Shown here one piece after another: positions 44,850 to 53,686 of a DNA stretch of 64,000 nucleotides. Numbering within the stretch: the first letter of the stretch is position 1; each line of letters begins with the position of its first letter. The position numbers and the translations under genes are program-made. Under the pieces are notes generated by a model, which made no database searches, was not told the origin of the DNA, and saw only the letters and a program-made list of their open reading frames with translations. The DNA is from Muriicola jejuensis (GTDB lineage: Bacteria > Bacteroidota > Bacteroidia > Flavobacteriales > Flavobacteriaceae). The stretch covers positions 1,550,001 through 1,614,000 of the forward strand of contig NZ_JAABOP010000001.1 in the NCBI RefSeq assembly GCF_010671595.1, in the 5' to 3' direction.

Positions 44850-45770
44850 AATTATACTTTACAACAACTCAGGATCTTCAAGACGATAGCCGAGACCAAG
44901 AGCATTACCAAGGCTTCCGAGATCCTGCACCTAACGCAACCGGCGGTGTCCATACAGCTGAAAAAGCTACAGGAACAGTTCGATATTCCCCTTACAGAAG
45001 TGATAGGGCGGCAGTTGTACATTACTGAATTTGGGAATGAGATCGCACAGGTAAGTGAGCGAATCCTCAACGAGATCCAGACCATCCGCTACCGGTCCCG
45101 GGCATATAAGGGGCAGTTGGTGGGTACTCTTAGGATCTCCATCGTCTCAACGGCCAAGTATGTAATGCCTTATTTCCTCTCGGGGTTTATGAGGGAACAC
45201 CAGGGGGTTGACCTTCAGATGGATGTTACAAATAAGGCGGGGGTCATCGGGAGTCTTGAAGAGAATGCGGTGGATTTTGCGCTGGTATCCGTTTTGCCTG
45301 AGCAATTTGATATGGATATGGTCACTTTGATGAAAAACAAACTCTTTTTAGTGGGAAGCAAGGCCCCCGTAGAGAAAGGGAGAAACGTTAAAAAATCGGA
45401 TTTCGAAAAGCTGCCTTTTATTTTCAGGGAGAATGGTTCGGCCACGCGCAGGGCGATGGTCGATTTTCTACAGGCCAATGGGATACGGACGGGAAAGAGG
45501 ATGCAGCTTACTTCCAATGAAGCTGTGAAACAGGCGGTAATCGCCGGTTTGGGGTATTCCATTATGCCCATCATCGGCCTTAAGAACGAACTGAACATGG
45601 GTTCACTTCAGATCCTGCCAGTCAAAGGATTGCCCATCAGCACTACCTGGAATCTGATCTGGCTGAAGTCAAAGAAATTCTCTCCTATTGCCGAGGCTTA
45701 CCTGGAATATGTCAGAGCTGAAAAGGACGCCATCATAAGGGAAAAGTTCCAGTGGTATGAGGGGTATTAG
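44847..45770 (+). CDS. LysR-family transcriptional regulator
   Basis: The N-terminal winged helix-turn-helix (residues 1-65, LQQLRIFKTIAETKSITKASEILHLTQPAVSIQLKKLQEQF) is followed by a periplasmic-binding-protein-like effector domain (about 90-295). The closest resemblance is to the CbbR/CysL branch by the N-terminal pattern. The effector is unknown. A palindrome with LysR-box geometry overlaps its start codon, and two small genes diverge from it. Confidence 0.93.
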   Translation: MNYTLQQLRIFKTIAETKSITKASEILHLTQPAVSIQLKKLQEQFDIPLTEVIGRQLYITEFGNEIAQVSERILNEIQTIRYRSRAYKGQLVGTLRISIVSTAKYVMPYFLSGFMREHQGVDLQMDVTNKAGVIGSLEENAVDFALVSVLPEQFDMDMVTLMKNKLFLVGSKAPVEKGRNVKKSDFEKLPFIFRENGSATRRAMVDFLQANGIRTGKRMQLTSNEAVKQAVIAGLGYSIMPIIGLKNELNMGSLQILPVKGLPISTTWNLIWLKSKKFSPIAEAYLEYVRAEKDAIIREKFQWYEGY

Positions 45771-45784
45771 CGATTGGAATAGGA

Positions 45785-45835
45785 TACAAAAAAACCGGCC
45801 TGCCGTTTCCTTTTGAAAGGAAGGACAGGGCCGGT
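45785..45835 (-). terminator. Terminator of the 119-residue exported protein gene
   Basis: ACCGGCC (45794-45800) pairs with GGCCGGT (45829-45835) as the base of a long imperfect hairpin. On the minus strand a T run of at least seven follows. It also separates the convergent lysR gene. Confidence 0.8.
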
Positions 45836-45851
45836 ATCAGAGAACAAACAC

Positions 45852-46211
45852 TTATTTTTTCAGCTCACCGGAAGTAAGGGCATCTTCCAGGTAGGCGTCT
45901 ACAGTATTAAAATTCCTGAAGAATTTTTTTCCATCAGTACGTTTCAGGGTTACCCTGGTATCGCCATCTGCGGTGTAGGCATAGTCTACCACTTCCACTT
46001 CTTGACCGTAAACGGTCTTCATGTCAGCAATCCCACCCCTTTTTATAATGAAGTTCTTTCGGGGAAATAGAATGTAACGGTATTCGTGAGACAGCGGTTC
46101 AGCAATGGTCAGAACGGTCCCTTTTTCGACGGGCACCTGTTGTGTTTGCTGCGCCTGAAGCAACGCGCTACCACCGAGGAAGCAGGCTACCAAGATCAGA
46201 GTTCGTAACAT
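45852..46211 (-). CDS. Small exported protein of unknown function
   Basis: Signal peptide residues 1-20 (LVACFLGGSALLQAQ) precede about 99 residues with a beta-rich pattern (ADMKTVYGQEVEVVDYAYTADGDTRVTLKR). No family is recognised. It diverges from the TetR-ABC-HlyD-TolC operon across a region with a TetR-like palindrome, so it may share that regulation. Confidence 0.75.
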   Translation of the reverse strand: MLRTLILVACFLGGSALLQAQQTQQVPVEKGTVLTIAEPLSHEYRYILFPRKNFIIKRGGIADMKTVYGQEVEVVDYAYTADGDTRVTLKRTDGKKFFRNFNTVDAYLEDALTSGELKK

Positions 46212-46236
46212 GGTTTATCAGTTTTGTCGTTCACCT

Positions 46237-46244
46237 CAAAAATA
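46237..46244 (-). promoter_or_regulatory. Putative -7 element for the exported protein gene
   Basis: On the minus strand this reads TATTTTTG (TAnnTTTG), 26 bases before the start at 46211. Confidence 0.5.
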
Positions 46245-46269
46245 AAAATACTTACCTACATAACCAAGC

Positions 46270-46322
46270 AATACTATTGTTAAAAAATAGTTAAACTATT
46301 AGCACATGAAAGTAATACTATT
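46270..46322. promoter_or_regulatory. Candidate TetR operator: palindrome flanked by direct repeats
   Basis: AATAGTTaAACTATT (46286-46300) is a perfect 15-base palindrome. It is flanked by two copies of AATACTATT (46270-46278 and 46314-46322), the second running into the tetR -7 element. The layout between divergent promoters suits a TetR-family operator. Confidence 0.55.
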
Positions 46323-46329
46323 ATTTTTG
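46322..46329 (+). promoter_or_regulatory. Putative -7 element of the tetR-ABC-hlyD-tolC operon
   Basis: TATTTTTG (TAnnTTTG) lies 22 bases before the tetR ATG. Confidence 0.55.
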
Positions 46330-46351
46330 CTTCGTCTTAAAAAAAATAGAG

Positions 46352-47026
46352 ATGAAACATCTGTTGCAGACCATCAAGATCGAAGTGAATAACAAGACTT
46401 TTGTAAAAGATCCGGAGTCGTCTGCCCTGGGTAAACGGATCGTTGAACACAGCATCCTGATGATACACGAACTGGGGTTCGATTCTTTTACTTTCAAGAA
46501 ATTGGGCGACAGGATCGGTTCTAATGAAAGTTCCATCTATCGTTATTTCGAGAACAAGCACAAGTTGTTGCTCTACCTGACCTCCTGGTATTGGGGCTGG
46601 CTGGAGTATCAGTTTGTCTTTGCCACTAACAGCATCGCAGATCCCGCCGATAAATTGAGGAAAGCCATAGAGGTCGTGAGCAAACCGGTGGTCCTCGACG
46701 CTTCCTTCTCCCATATCAATGAAGTATTGCTCAATGACATCATCGTTAACGAGTACTCAAAATCTTACCTGACTAAAGAAGTGGATACCGAAAATAAGGA
46801 AGGCTATTTCGAGGTGTACAAACGCCTGGTCTTGAGAATAAGTGAGATGATTCGGGAGTTGTGTCCGGAATATCCCTTCCCGTCCAGCCTGGCCAGCACC
46901 GTGCTTGAAGGTACGCTGCACCAGTATTTTCTCGTGCAGCACTTTCCTTCTCTTACAGATTGCAGTGATGGGGTGCCTCCCACAGACTACTTCACAGATC
47001 TCGTTTTTAATTCAATTGACACATAA
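46352..47026 (+). CDS. TetR/AcrR-family transcriptional regulator
   Basis: The helix-turn-helix region is residues 28-72 (GKRIVEHSILMIHELGFDSFTFKKLGDRIGSNESSIYRYFENKHKLL, read in parts). A helical ligand domain follows to residue 224. It is the first gene of the export operon, 3 bases before the ABC gene, and is likely a local repressor acting at the palindrome upstream of its own promoter. The ligand is unknown. Confidence 0.9.
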   Translation: MKHLLQTIKIEVNNKTFVKDPESSALGKRIVEHSILMIHELGFDSFTFKKLGDRIGSNESSIYRYFENKHKLLLYLTSWYWGWLEYQFVFATNSIADPADKLRKAIEVVSKPVVLDASFSHINEVLLNDIIVNEYSKSYLTKEVDTENKEGYFEVYKRLVLRISEMIRELCPEYPFPSSLASTVLEGTLHQYFLVQHFPSLTDCSDGVPPTDYFTDLVFNSIDT

Positions 47027-47029
47027 GAA

Positions 47030-48697
47030 ATGGCTAAGACCGTACTCACTGCCTGGCAGCGCCTGCTGGGCCTTTTGAAACTGGATAAAAAGGACATTTT
47101 CCAGATCTTTTACTACGCGATCTTTGCCGGCTTGGTGAACCTTTCCCTTCCTCTGGGGATTCAGGCCATCATCAACCTGATACAGGGAGCTCAGATCAGC
47201 ACTTCCTGGATCGTTCTCGTGATCCTGGTAACCCTGGGGGTAGCTTTTGTAGGGATCCTGCAGCTGATGCAGATCAGGATCATTGAAAACGTACAGCAAA
47301 AGATCTTCACCCGGGCATCCTTTGAGTTCGCCTACAGGTTTCCGAAAATAAAGCTCAGTGAACTCAGGAATTTTTATCCACCCGAGTTAGCGAACAGATT
47401 TTTTGACACCCTTACGGTGCAAAAAGGGCTGGCCAAGATCCTGGTCGATTTCCCGGCGGCCTTGCTTCAGATCATTTTCGGTCTGATGCTGCTCTCATTT
47501 TACCATCCGTTCTTTATCATCTACGGCTTTCTGCTGCTCTTCCTGATCTATCTCGTCTTTAAATTCACGGCTCAAAAGGGCCTTGAGACCAGCCTTCAGG
47601 AGTCTGAGAACAAGTACAAGGTGGCTCACTGGTTGCAGGAAGTTGCCAGGTCTATCCTCAGCTTCAAATTATCTGGTAAAACGAGCCTGGCCATGGATAA
47701 GAATGATATGCTGGTGGAAAAATACCTGGAAGCCAGGGAGAGCCATTTCCGAATCCTGGTGATCCAGTTCATCCAGATGATCGGATTTAAGGTATTGGTC
47801 ACCATAGGCCTCCTCCTTATAGGGGGGATCCTGGTACTTAACCAGGAAATGAATATCGGGCAGTTCGTAGCGGCCGAGATCATCATCCTCCTGGTCATCA
47901 ACAGTGTGGAAAAACTGATCCTCGGGCTCGAGACCTTTTACGACCTGCTGACCTCCCTGGAAAAACTGGGTCAGGTAGTAGACAAGCAACTGGAGCCCAT
48001 AGAGGGAGAAAGACCCTTTAAGGAGAACGACCCTTTCAACGTTGAGCTCAAAGACGTGGAATACAACATTCCCGGCACCAACATTCAGATCATCAGGGGA
48101 GTTTCCCTGAATATAACTCCGGGTTGTACCATTCAGATCAAGGGGGAAAGCAGTTCGGGCAAATCTACCTTGCTCAGGTTGATCGCTGGTATCATTGAGC
48201 CCGACAGGGGTATGATCTACATCAATAACGTTTCCCTTAAACAGATCTCCCTGAATTACTACAGGTCCCATATCGGCCAATCCCTGGCTGAAGAGTCGCC
48301 CTTCGAGGGAAGCATCCTGGAGAACATTACCTTCGGAGATGATTCCATTACGGATGAGGAAGTCTACTGGGCGCTCGATAAGACCGGACTTACCGAATTC
48401 GTCAAAGACCAGCCCCGTGGCCTACGGACGATGCTGTACCCGGAAGGGCAGCAGATACCCTATGTGGTTTCCAAAAAGATCGTCCTGGCCAGGAGTATCG
48501 TCCGAAAACCCAGGCTCCTGATCCTGAAGGATCCCCTGGATCATTTCAATCCGGCCGAGGCCGAAAAGATCATCGATTTCCTAACGGACAGATCGAATCC
48601 ATGGGCCCTGGTCGTCGTAAGCCAGAATCCGAGATGGACGAAGAAGTGTACCCGAATCATTACTATGAAAGCAGGAAAAATCACTAACGAAAGTTAA
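47030..48697 (+). CDS. Type I secretion-like ABC transporter with degenerate ATPase motifs
   Basis: This is a half-size ABC exporter: a membrane domain with about six segments (residues 20-290), then a nucleotide-binding domain. The Walker A motif GESSSGKST is intact near residues 372-380, and the Q-loop is in IGQSLAEESPF. The signature reads YPEGQQIPY where LSGGQ is expected, Walker B reads LLILKDPLD where hhhhDEP is expected, and the H-loop His is replaced (VVSQNPRW). No N-terminal C39 peptidase domain is present. It partners the downstream HlyD and TolC genes in one operon. Confidence 0.88.
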   Translation: MAKTVLTAWQRLLGLLKLDKKDIFQIFYYAIFAGLVNLSLPLGIQAIINLIQGAQISTSWIVLVILVTLGVAFVGILQLMQIRIIENVQQKIFTRASFEFAYRFPKIKLSELRNFYPPELANRFFDTLTVQKGLAKILVDFPAALLQIIFGLMLLSFYHPFFIIYGFLLLFLIYLVFKFTAQKGLETSLQESENKYKVAHWLQEVARSILSFKLSGKTSLAMDKNDMLVEKYLEARESHFRILVIQFIQMIGFKVLVTIGLLLIGGILVLNQEMNIGQFVAAEIIILLVINSVEKLILGLETFYDLLTSLEKLGQVVDKQLEPIEGERPFKENDPFNVELKDVEYNIPGTNIQIIRGVSLNITPGCTIQIKGESSSGKSTLLRLIAGIIEPDRGMIYINNVSLKQISLNYYRSHIGQSLAEESPFEGSILENITFGDDSITDEEVYWALDKTGLTEFVKDQPRGLRTMLYPEGQQIPYVVSKKIVLARSIVRKPRLLILKDPLDHFNPAEAEKIIDFLTDRSNPWALVVVSQNPRWTKKCTRIITMKAGKITNES

Positions 48698-48704
48698 TAA
48701 GGCC

Positions 48705-50057
48705 ATGTTGAATATATCTCCCAATAAACTCAATAGGAAAGTGGATCTGATGCCCTTCAGGTCATCCCAGCGGGTATTCCACGAGAGGGACCACAAGCAT
48801 TTCAACCGCTTTCTGATGGTCTTTTCCCTCATCGGGTTTATCGTACTTTTCCTGCCGTGGACACAGACCATATCCGGGGTCGGATATCTCACCACCCTCA
48901 ATCCGGAACACCGCCCACAGACCATACAATCCCCCATTCCGGGACGGATAGAGAAATGGTTTGTGCAGGAAGGGGATTTTGTGAACAAGGGGGATACCAT
49001 CCTCTTTATTTCGGAGGTCAAGAATGAGTATTTCGACCCTGACCTGATCTCGAGGACAGGAGATCAGATCCGGGCTAAATCCCTTTCGGTTACCTCTTAC
49101 CAGGAGAAGGTAAAGGCACTCAATTCCCAGATCGGGGCCTTGCAACAGGAGCGAACCCTCAAGCTCGAACAGGCGAGGAACAAGTTGCTTCAGGCCCGCC
49201 TCAAAGTACAGAGCGACAGCATAGACCTGGAGGCCGCTAAAACGAATATCACCATTGCCCAAAGGCAGTATGACCGGGTTGTTCAGCTCGAGAGAGAAGG
49301 GTTGAAAGCGATCACGGATGTGGAAGAGAAAAGGCTTAAACTGCAGGAGACCCAGGCCAAACTGATCTCCCAGGAAAATACCCTGCTGGCCTCCAAGAAC
49401 GAGATCATCAACGCAACCGTGGAGATCAACCGGATACAGGCAGAGTACACAGACAAGATATCCAAGGCGCAGAGTGACATGTTCACAGCCCAGTCGAACC
49501 AGTTCGACTCCGAAGCACAGGTCACCAAACTGGAGAACGAGTACACCAATTATGAGATCCGAAGTCAGATGTACTACATCCGTGCGCCCCAGAGCGGTTA
49601 TATCAATAAGGCCATTCAGGGAGGCATTGGGGAAACCTTTAAGGAGGGAGACAAGTTGGTAGGCATCATGCCTTCAGAATACGCCCTGGCCGTGGAAACC
49701 TATGTAGCGCCTATAGACCTGCCTTTGATCCATATTGGGGAAAAGGTCAGGATACAGTTCGACGGCTGGCCGGCGATCATTTTCAGCGGTTGGCCCAATG
49801 TATCCTATGGTACCTATGGTGGGAAAGTGGTAGCTATTGAGACTTTTATCAGCAGTAACGGAAAGTACAGGATACTCCTTGCGCCAGATCCGGATGACCA
49901 CGCATGGCCAAAGGATATACGGGTAGGTTCAGGGGCGAACACACTTGCCCTGCTGGAGGACGTACCCATATGGTTCGAACTCTGGAGGCAGCTTAATGGC
50001 TTCCCGCCCAACTATTACCAGCCAGAGGATGGAATGGCACAAAGCAATAAAAAATAA
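48705..50057 (+). CDS. HlyD-family membrane fusion (adaptor) protein
   Basis: This periplasmic adaptor links the ABC exporter to TolC. A single N-terminal membrane segment (about residues 45-65, FSLIGFIVLFLPWTQTIS) is followed by a biotinyl-lipoyl half (SPIPGRIEKWFVQEGDFVNKGDTILFI). A long coiled coil spans about residues 120-285, then come the second lipoyl half (IRAPQSGYINKAIQGGIGETFKEGD) and a beta-barrel. The start is 7 bases after the ABC gene. Confidence 0.92.
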   Translation: MLNISPNKLNRKVDLMPFRSSQRVFHERDHKHFNRFLMVFSLIGFIVLFLPWTQTISGVGYLTTLNPEHRPQTIQSPIPGRIEKWFVQEGDFVNKGDTILFISEVKNEYFDPDLISRTGDQIRAKSLSVTSYQEKVKALNSQIGALQQERTLKLEQARNKLLQARLKVQSDSIDLEAAKTNITIAQRQYDRVVQLEREGLKAITDVEEKRLKLQETQAKLISQENTLLASKNEIINATVEINRIQAEYTDKISKAQSDMFTAQSNQFDSEAQVTKLENEYTNYEIRSQMYYIRAPQSGYINKAIQGGIGETFKEGDKLVGIMPSEYALAVETYVAPIDLPLIHIGEKVRIQFDGWPAIIFSGWPNVSYGTYGGKVVAIETFISSNGKYRILLAPDPDDHAWPKDIRVGSGANTLALLEDVPIWFELWRQLNGFPPNYYQPEDGMAQSNKK

Positions 50058-50059
50058 GG

Positions 50060-51463
50060 ATGAAGCGGTCTCTTTCTTTATTCTTACTTCTTTGCACCTT
50101 CTCCCTCACAGGACAGGTGGCAGATTCCCTGGTCCTGAATTTCAGGGAGTATCTGGGGTATGTAAAAAAGTACCATCCGATCGCCCGGCAGGCAGACCTG
50201 GTCATTGCAATTGGGGAGGCCAACCTTATGAAGGCCAGGGGTGGATTTGACCCCAAGGTGGAGGTGGACTACAACAGGAAGCAATTCAAGGGGACGGAGT
50301 ACTATGACCGACTCAATGCCACCTTTAAGATACCTACCTGGTACGGGATCGAACTCAAGGGGAATTTCGAGCAGACGGAAGGGGAATTCCTGAATCCGGA
50401 CGAGACTTTGCCTGACGATGGTTTGTACAGTGCAGGGGTTTCCTTTTCCCTGGGGAGGGGATTTTTGGCCAACGAGCGCATGGCTACCCTTCGCAAGGCG
50501 AAATTTTTCAGGGAACAGACCCTTGCAGACAGGGATCTGCTGATCAACGACATCCTTTTTAACGCCTCTGTAGCCTATTTTGACTGGCTGCAGGCCTATA
50601 ATGAAAGGGAAATATTCAGTCAGTTTCTCGAGAATGCCCTGATCCGCTTTGAAGGGATCAAGGCAAGGGCGATCGCTGGTGACATCGCCTCTATAGACAC
50701 TGTTGAGGCGAAGATCGCCTATCAAAACAGGGCCTTGAGCCTTACCCAGGCCGAGGTTAACCTCCGGAATAAAGCCCTGGAACTGTCTAATTTCCTGTGG
50801 ATGGCGAATGACGTCCCGGTTGAACTCAGGGAAGGGGTGATACCGGATACTTCCCTCCAGGGGGAAATAGACCTGGCCCTGGAGATCTTGGGACTCCCGC
50901 TGGATAGTTTTACCCTGGAAAACCATCCCAAGATCGTTTCCCTGGGGCTTAAGATAGACCAGCTGACCATCGATAAAAGACTGAAGACGAACCAGCTCCT
51001 TCCTCGGATCGATTTGGAATATAATTTCCTTACCGAGACACCTGAACTCCTGAATTCCTTCGAGGACCAGAACTACAAGGGAGGCCTGAATATAAGTCTA
51101 CCCCTGTTCCTGAGGAAAGAAAGAGGTGAGCTCAAACTGGCCAAGTTCAAATTGAGGGATGCGGAGTATGAGTACGCCAATGCTTCTGTCACGATTGCCA
51201 ACAAAGTAATTGCGATCTATAATGAACTCGATTCTTTCGAGGAGCAGAACCGCCTGGTCTTCGACATTGTGGACAATTACAACACACTGCTGGAAGGGGA
51301 GGAGCGCAAGTTCAGTTTTGGTGAGAGCTCCCTCTTTTTGATAAACAGCAGGGAAAGCAGGCTTATAGATGCCAGGTTGAAACAGAATGAACTGCAGAAC
51401 AAATACTTTAAGGCCAAAGCCAAGCTTTTCCAGAGTTTGGCCATCAACCCGGAGGGGATCTGA
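50060..51463 (+). CDS. TolC-family outer-membrane efflux protein
   Basis: A signal peptide (MKRSLSLFLLLCTFSLTGQ) precedes two repeats of long helices with interposed outer-membrane beta-strands, as in TolC. The second half contains the ISLPLFLRKERGELKLAKFKLRDAEYEYANA segment typical of the family. It has 467 residues. It starts 2 bases after the HlyD gene and completes a tripartite export system. Confidence 0.92.
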   Translation: MKRSLSLFLLLCTFSLTGQVADSLVLNFREYLGYVKKYHPIARQADLVIAIGEANLMKARGGFDPKVEVDYNRKQFKGTEYYDRLNATFKIPTWYGIELKGNFEQTEGEFLNPDETLPDDGLYSAGVSFSLGRGFLANERMATLRKAKFFREQTLADRDLLINDILFNASVAYFDWLQAYNEREIFSQFLENALIRFEGIKARAIAGDIASIDTVEAKIAYQNRALSLTQAEVNLRNKALELSNFLWMANDVPVELREGVIPDTSLQGEIDLALEILGLPLDSFTLENHPKIVSLGLKIDQLTIDKRLKTNQLLPRIDLEYNFLTETPELLNSFEDQNYKGGLNISLPLFLRKERGELKLAKFKLRDAEYEYANASVTIANKVIAIYNELDSFEEQNRLVFDIVDNYNTLLEGEERKFSFGESSLFLINSRESRLIDARLKQNELQNKYFKAKAKLFQSLAINPEGI

Positions 51464-51555
51464 TCTAAATGCTTCCGCCCGGCCCGTGTAAGGTTTTAGG
51501 GCATTAGCCTACAGAGTAAAGGTGGGATACGAAATCCAAAGTACCCGCAAAAGTT

Positions 51556-52200
51556 ATGGAGATCAACAAAACATCCTCTTATATCCGTCAAAACCTGGAA
51601 AAGGCGCTCAGGGCTGCCATGACCTACTCGGAGTTCAGGGACCTGGTATCTGAATTGGCTGAAAAACACGGAACCACGGGACCCGAGCAAACAGAGGCCT
51701 ATAAGAATTACACCGCCCTGAATGACAGGAGAATGCGTCGCTGGGACAAAACACTCAGGATCACGGATGACCAGGTGGAGGAAATCCGCGATTACGAACA
51801 AAGTGTCTTTTGGCTGGTGATCACTGAAAGCTGGTGTGGGGATGCAGCACCCAGTTTGCCGGTCATGAACCGCATGTCTGAGCTCAACGAAAAGATACAG
51901 TTGAGGATCATCCTCAGAATTGACTTCCCGGAGGTCATGGATCTTTTTCTTACCGATGGAAAACAGTCCATTCCCAAACTGATCGCAATAGACGCCGAGA
52001 CATTTGCTGTACTCGCTGTCTGGGGTCCCTTACCCTCTAAAGCGGCAGAGATCGCCTCTGCCTATAAATCAGAGCACGGTTCCCTCACAGCGGCCTTCAA
52101 AGAGGACCTGCAACAGTGGTTCAATGCCGATAAAGGGAGAAATATCCTGGAGGACCTGATGGGATTACTTGCCCTGAAACAGGTAGGTGATCGTTCCTAG
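51556..52200 (+). CDS. Thioredoxin-fold protein with WCGDA active-site motif
   Basis: The central segment VFWLVITESWCGDAAPSLPVMNRM (about residues 89-112) and later SIPKLIAIDAE (cis-proline) show a thioredoxin fold. The active site is WCGDA, so only one cysteine remains of CxxC. An N-terminal extension of about 85 residues precedes the domain. Such proteins may be monothiol reductases or non-redox. It is a single gene; its end overlaps the convergent TonB-like gene by 36 bases. Confidence 0.83.
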   Translation: MEINKTSSYIRQNLEKALRAAMTYSEFRDLVSELAEKHGTTGPEQTEAYKNYTALNDRRMRRWDKTLRITDDQVEEIRDYEQSVFWLVITESWCGDAAPSLPVMNRMSELNEKIQLRIILRIDFPEVMDLFLTDGKQSIPKLIAIDAETFAVLAVWGPLPSKAAEIASAYKSEHGSLTAAFKEDLQQWFNADKGRNILEDLMGLLALKQVGDRS

Positions 52201-52926
52201 CTGTATTTGTTTCGAGCCTTCCGTAAATCGGGCCTGGGCCGCGTATTTCAGGGCGTTTTCAACGAGGCAGCCATTATCAGTAGTGGAACTCGTCGCATTA
52301 AAGTCGACTTCGGTCACATACCCGTATTGGTCTACTTTGATGTTGATCACCACCCTTCCTCCTTCAAGACAGGTATAGATTGGCGGTGGAAGGTCGAGAG
52401 AGGAACGGTCCAGCAGGGAGTAGGTGATACGCGTTCTCTTGTTGATGAGGTTTTCTGAATACTCCTTCTTCTCTGCCTCCTTTTCCCCCAGCTGTTGTCT
52501 GCGCTCTTCTCTGATCTTTGCCAGTTCTTTCAGGGAGGCCCTGTAGGCTTCATCGTCCTGCAGAAAGTCCTCCTCTGAATTCTCATTTGCGTTGAGTTGT
52601 TTTTCTTCAAGCAACTCCTGCAGGGTCTTCAGGGGCTCCGGCGCTCCGAAACTGGGCTTGGCGGTCTCGTTCATGGCCTGGTTGGTCTTCTCCAGATTCA
52701 GATTATCCATCTCTTCCGCCAATTTTTCTTCCTGTTCTAGTAATTCCTGCAGCTCCTCATCTGCCAGGCTCATCTCAATGACGTATTCATCCTGTTCCTC
52801 GGCGTTGAGGTGGAGATTGAACAGGAGCAGAACCATGATGGAAAGGGAGAAAAAGGTAATAATGAACGAAAGCTGGTTTCTGTTCATGTCCTTAATCCAA
52901 TCGAAATATTTGAGAATATTAGTCAT
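52165..52926 (-). CDS. TonB-like energy transducer protein
   Basis: An N-terminal membrane segment (SFIITFFSLSIMVLLLFNLHL, about residues 18-38) is followed by an acidic, helical linker rich in Glu, Leu and Gln (about 40-150). The C-terminal domain (PPPIYTCLEGGRVVINIKVDQYGYVTEVDFN) resembles the TonB C-terminal fold. The usual Pro-Lys-rich spacer is replaced by a Glu-rich coiled region. The ATG at 52926 is chosen; one 6 bases upstream is equally possible. It lies 41 bases after truB on the same strand. Confidence 0.8.
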   Translation of the reverse strand: MTNILKYFDWIKDMNRNQLSFIITFFSLSIMVLLLFNLHLNAEEQDEYVIEMSLADEELQELLEQEEKLAEEMDNLNLEKTNQAMNETAKPSFGAPEPLKTLQELLEEKQLNANENSEEDFLQDDEAYRASLKELAKIREERRQQLGEKEAEKKEYSENLINKRTRITYSLLDRSSLDLPPPIYTCLEGGRVVINIKVDQYGYVTEVDFNATSSTTDNGCLVENALKYAAQARFTEGSKQIQLGTITYLFQGK

Positions 52927-52967
52927 GACCATATCTCATAACGCTTCAAATTACGACAAAGTACTGA

Positions 52968-53681
52968 CTATTGTGGAAAAAAAAGAGCCTTGAATGCCTC
53001 TGGCGTTATAGCATTATGTACGGAAAAAGACCCTATTTTGGTTCTTCTGAGGGCAGAAAGGTGGCCGCCTGTGTTGAGTTTTTGCCCAAAATCATGGGCC
53101 AGAGACCTTATGTAGGTCCCTTTGCTGCAGACCACCCGGAAGTGGACTTCCGGCATTTCTATACCGGTTATTTCAAATTCAAAGATCTCTATTTCCCTGG
53201 CCTCCACCTCTACCTCCTTGCCTTTTCGGGCGTATTCGTAGAGCCGTTTGCCATCCTTTTTGATAGCAGAGAAGACAGGGGGTTTTTGGGATATCCTGCC
53301 CACAAACCCCAGTGTGGCTCCCAGGATCTGCTCCTTCGTGAGGTGATCGGTGGGAAAGGTCTGGTCTACCTCGGTTTCCAGGTCGAAGGACGGGGTGGTA
53401 GCCCCCAGGGTAATCGTTCCCGTATATTCCTTTCGCTCGTTCTGGATTTCGGGTATTTTTTTTGTGAACTTTCCCGTGCACACCACCAGGAGACCTGTAG
53501 CCAACGGGTCCAGGGTACCTGCGTGCCCTACTTTGATCTTCTTCAGGTCAAATTTCTTCCTAAGCGTCCATTTGGCAGAGTTCACTACCTGAAAGGAGGA
53601 CCAGCCCAGGGGTTTGTCGAAAAGCAGTACCTGTCCGTCGAGAAATTCTTCTTTTGAAAACGCATTCGGTTTCACGGCCAT
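52968..53681 (-). CDS. truB: tRNA pseudouridine synthase B
   Basis: TruB makes pseudouridine 55 in the T-loop of tRNAs. The catalytic Asp lies in KVGHAGTLDPLATGLLVV (near residue 57). Other signatures are LLFDKPLGWSSFQVVN and FRVVCSKGTYIRSLAHDFG. At 237 residues it lacks the C-terminal PUA domain, as in many Bacteroidetes. It is the last gene of the ftsX-DUF3098-uppP-truB string. Confidence 0.96.
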   Translation of the reverse strand: MAVKPNAFSKEEFLDGQVLLFDKPLGWSSFQVVNSAKWTLRKKFDLKKIKVGHAGTLDPLATGLLVVCTGKFTKKIPEIQNERKEYTGTITLGATTPSFDLETEVDQTFPTDHLTKEQILGATLGFVGRISQKPPVFSAIKKDGKRLYEYARKGKEVEVEAREIEIFEFEITGIEMPEVHFRVVCSKGTYIRSLAHDFGQKLNTGGHLSALRRTKIGSFSVHNAITPEAFKALFFPQ

Positions 53682-53686
53682 GGGTA

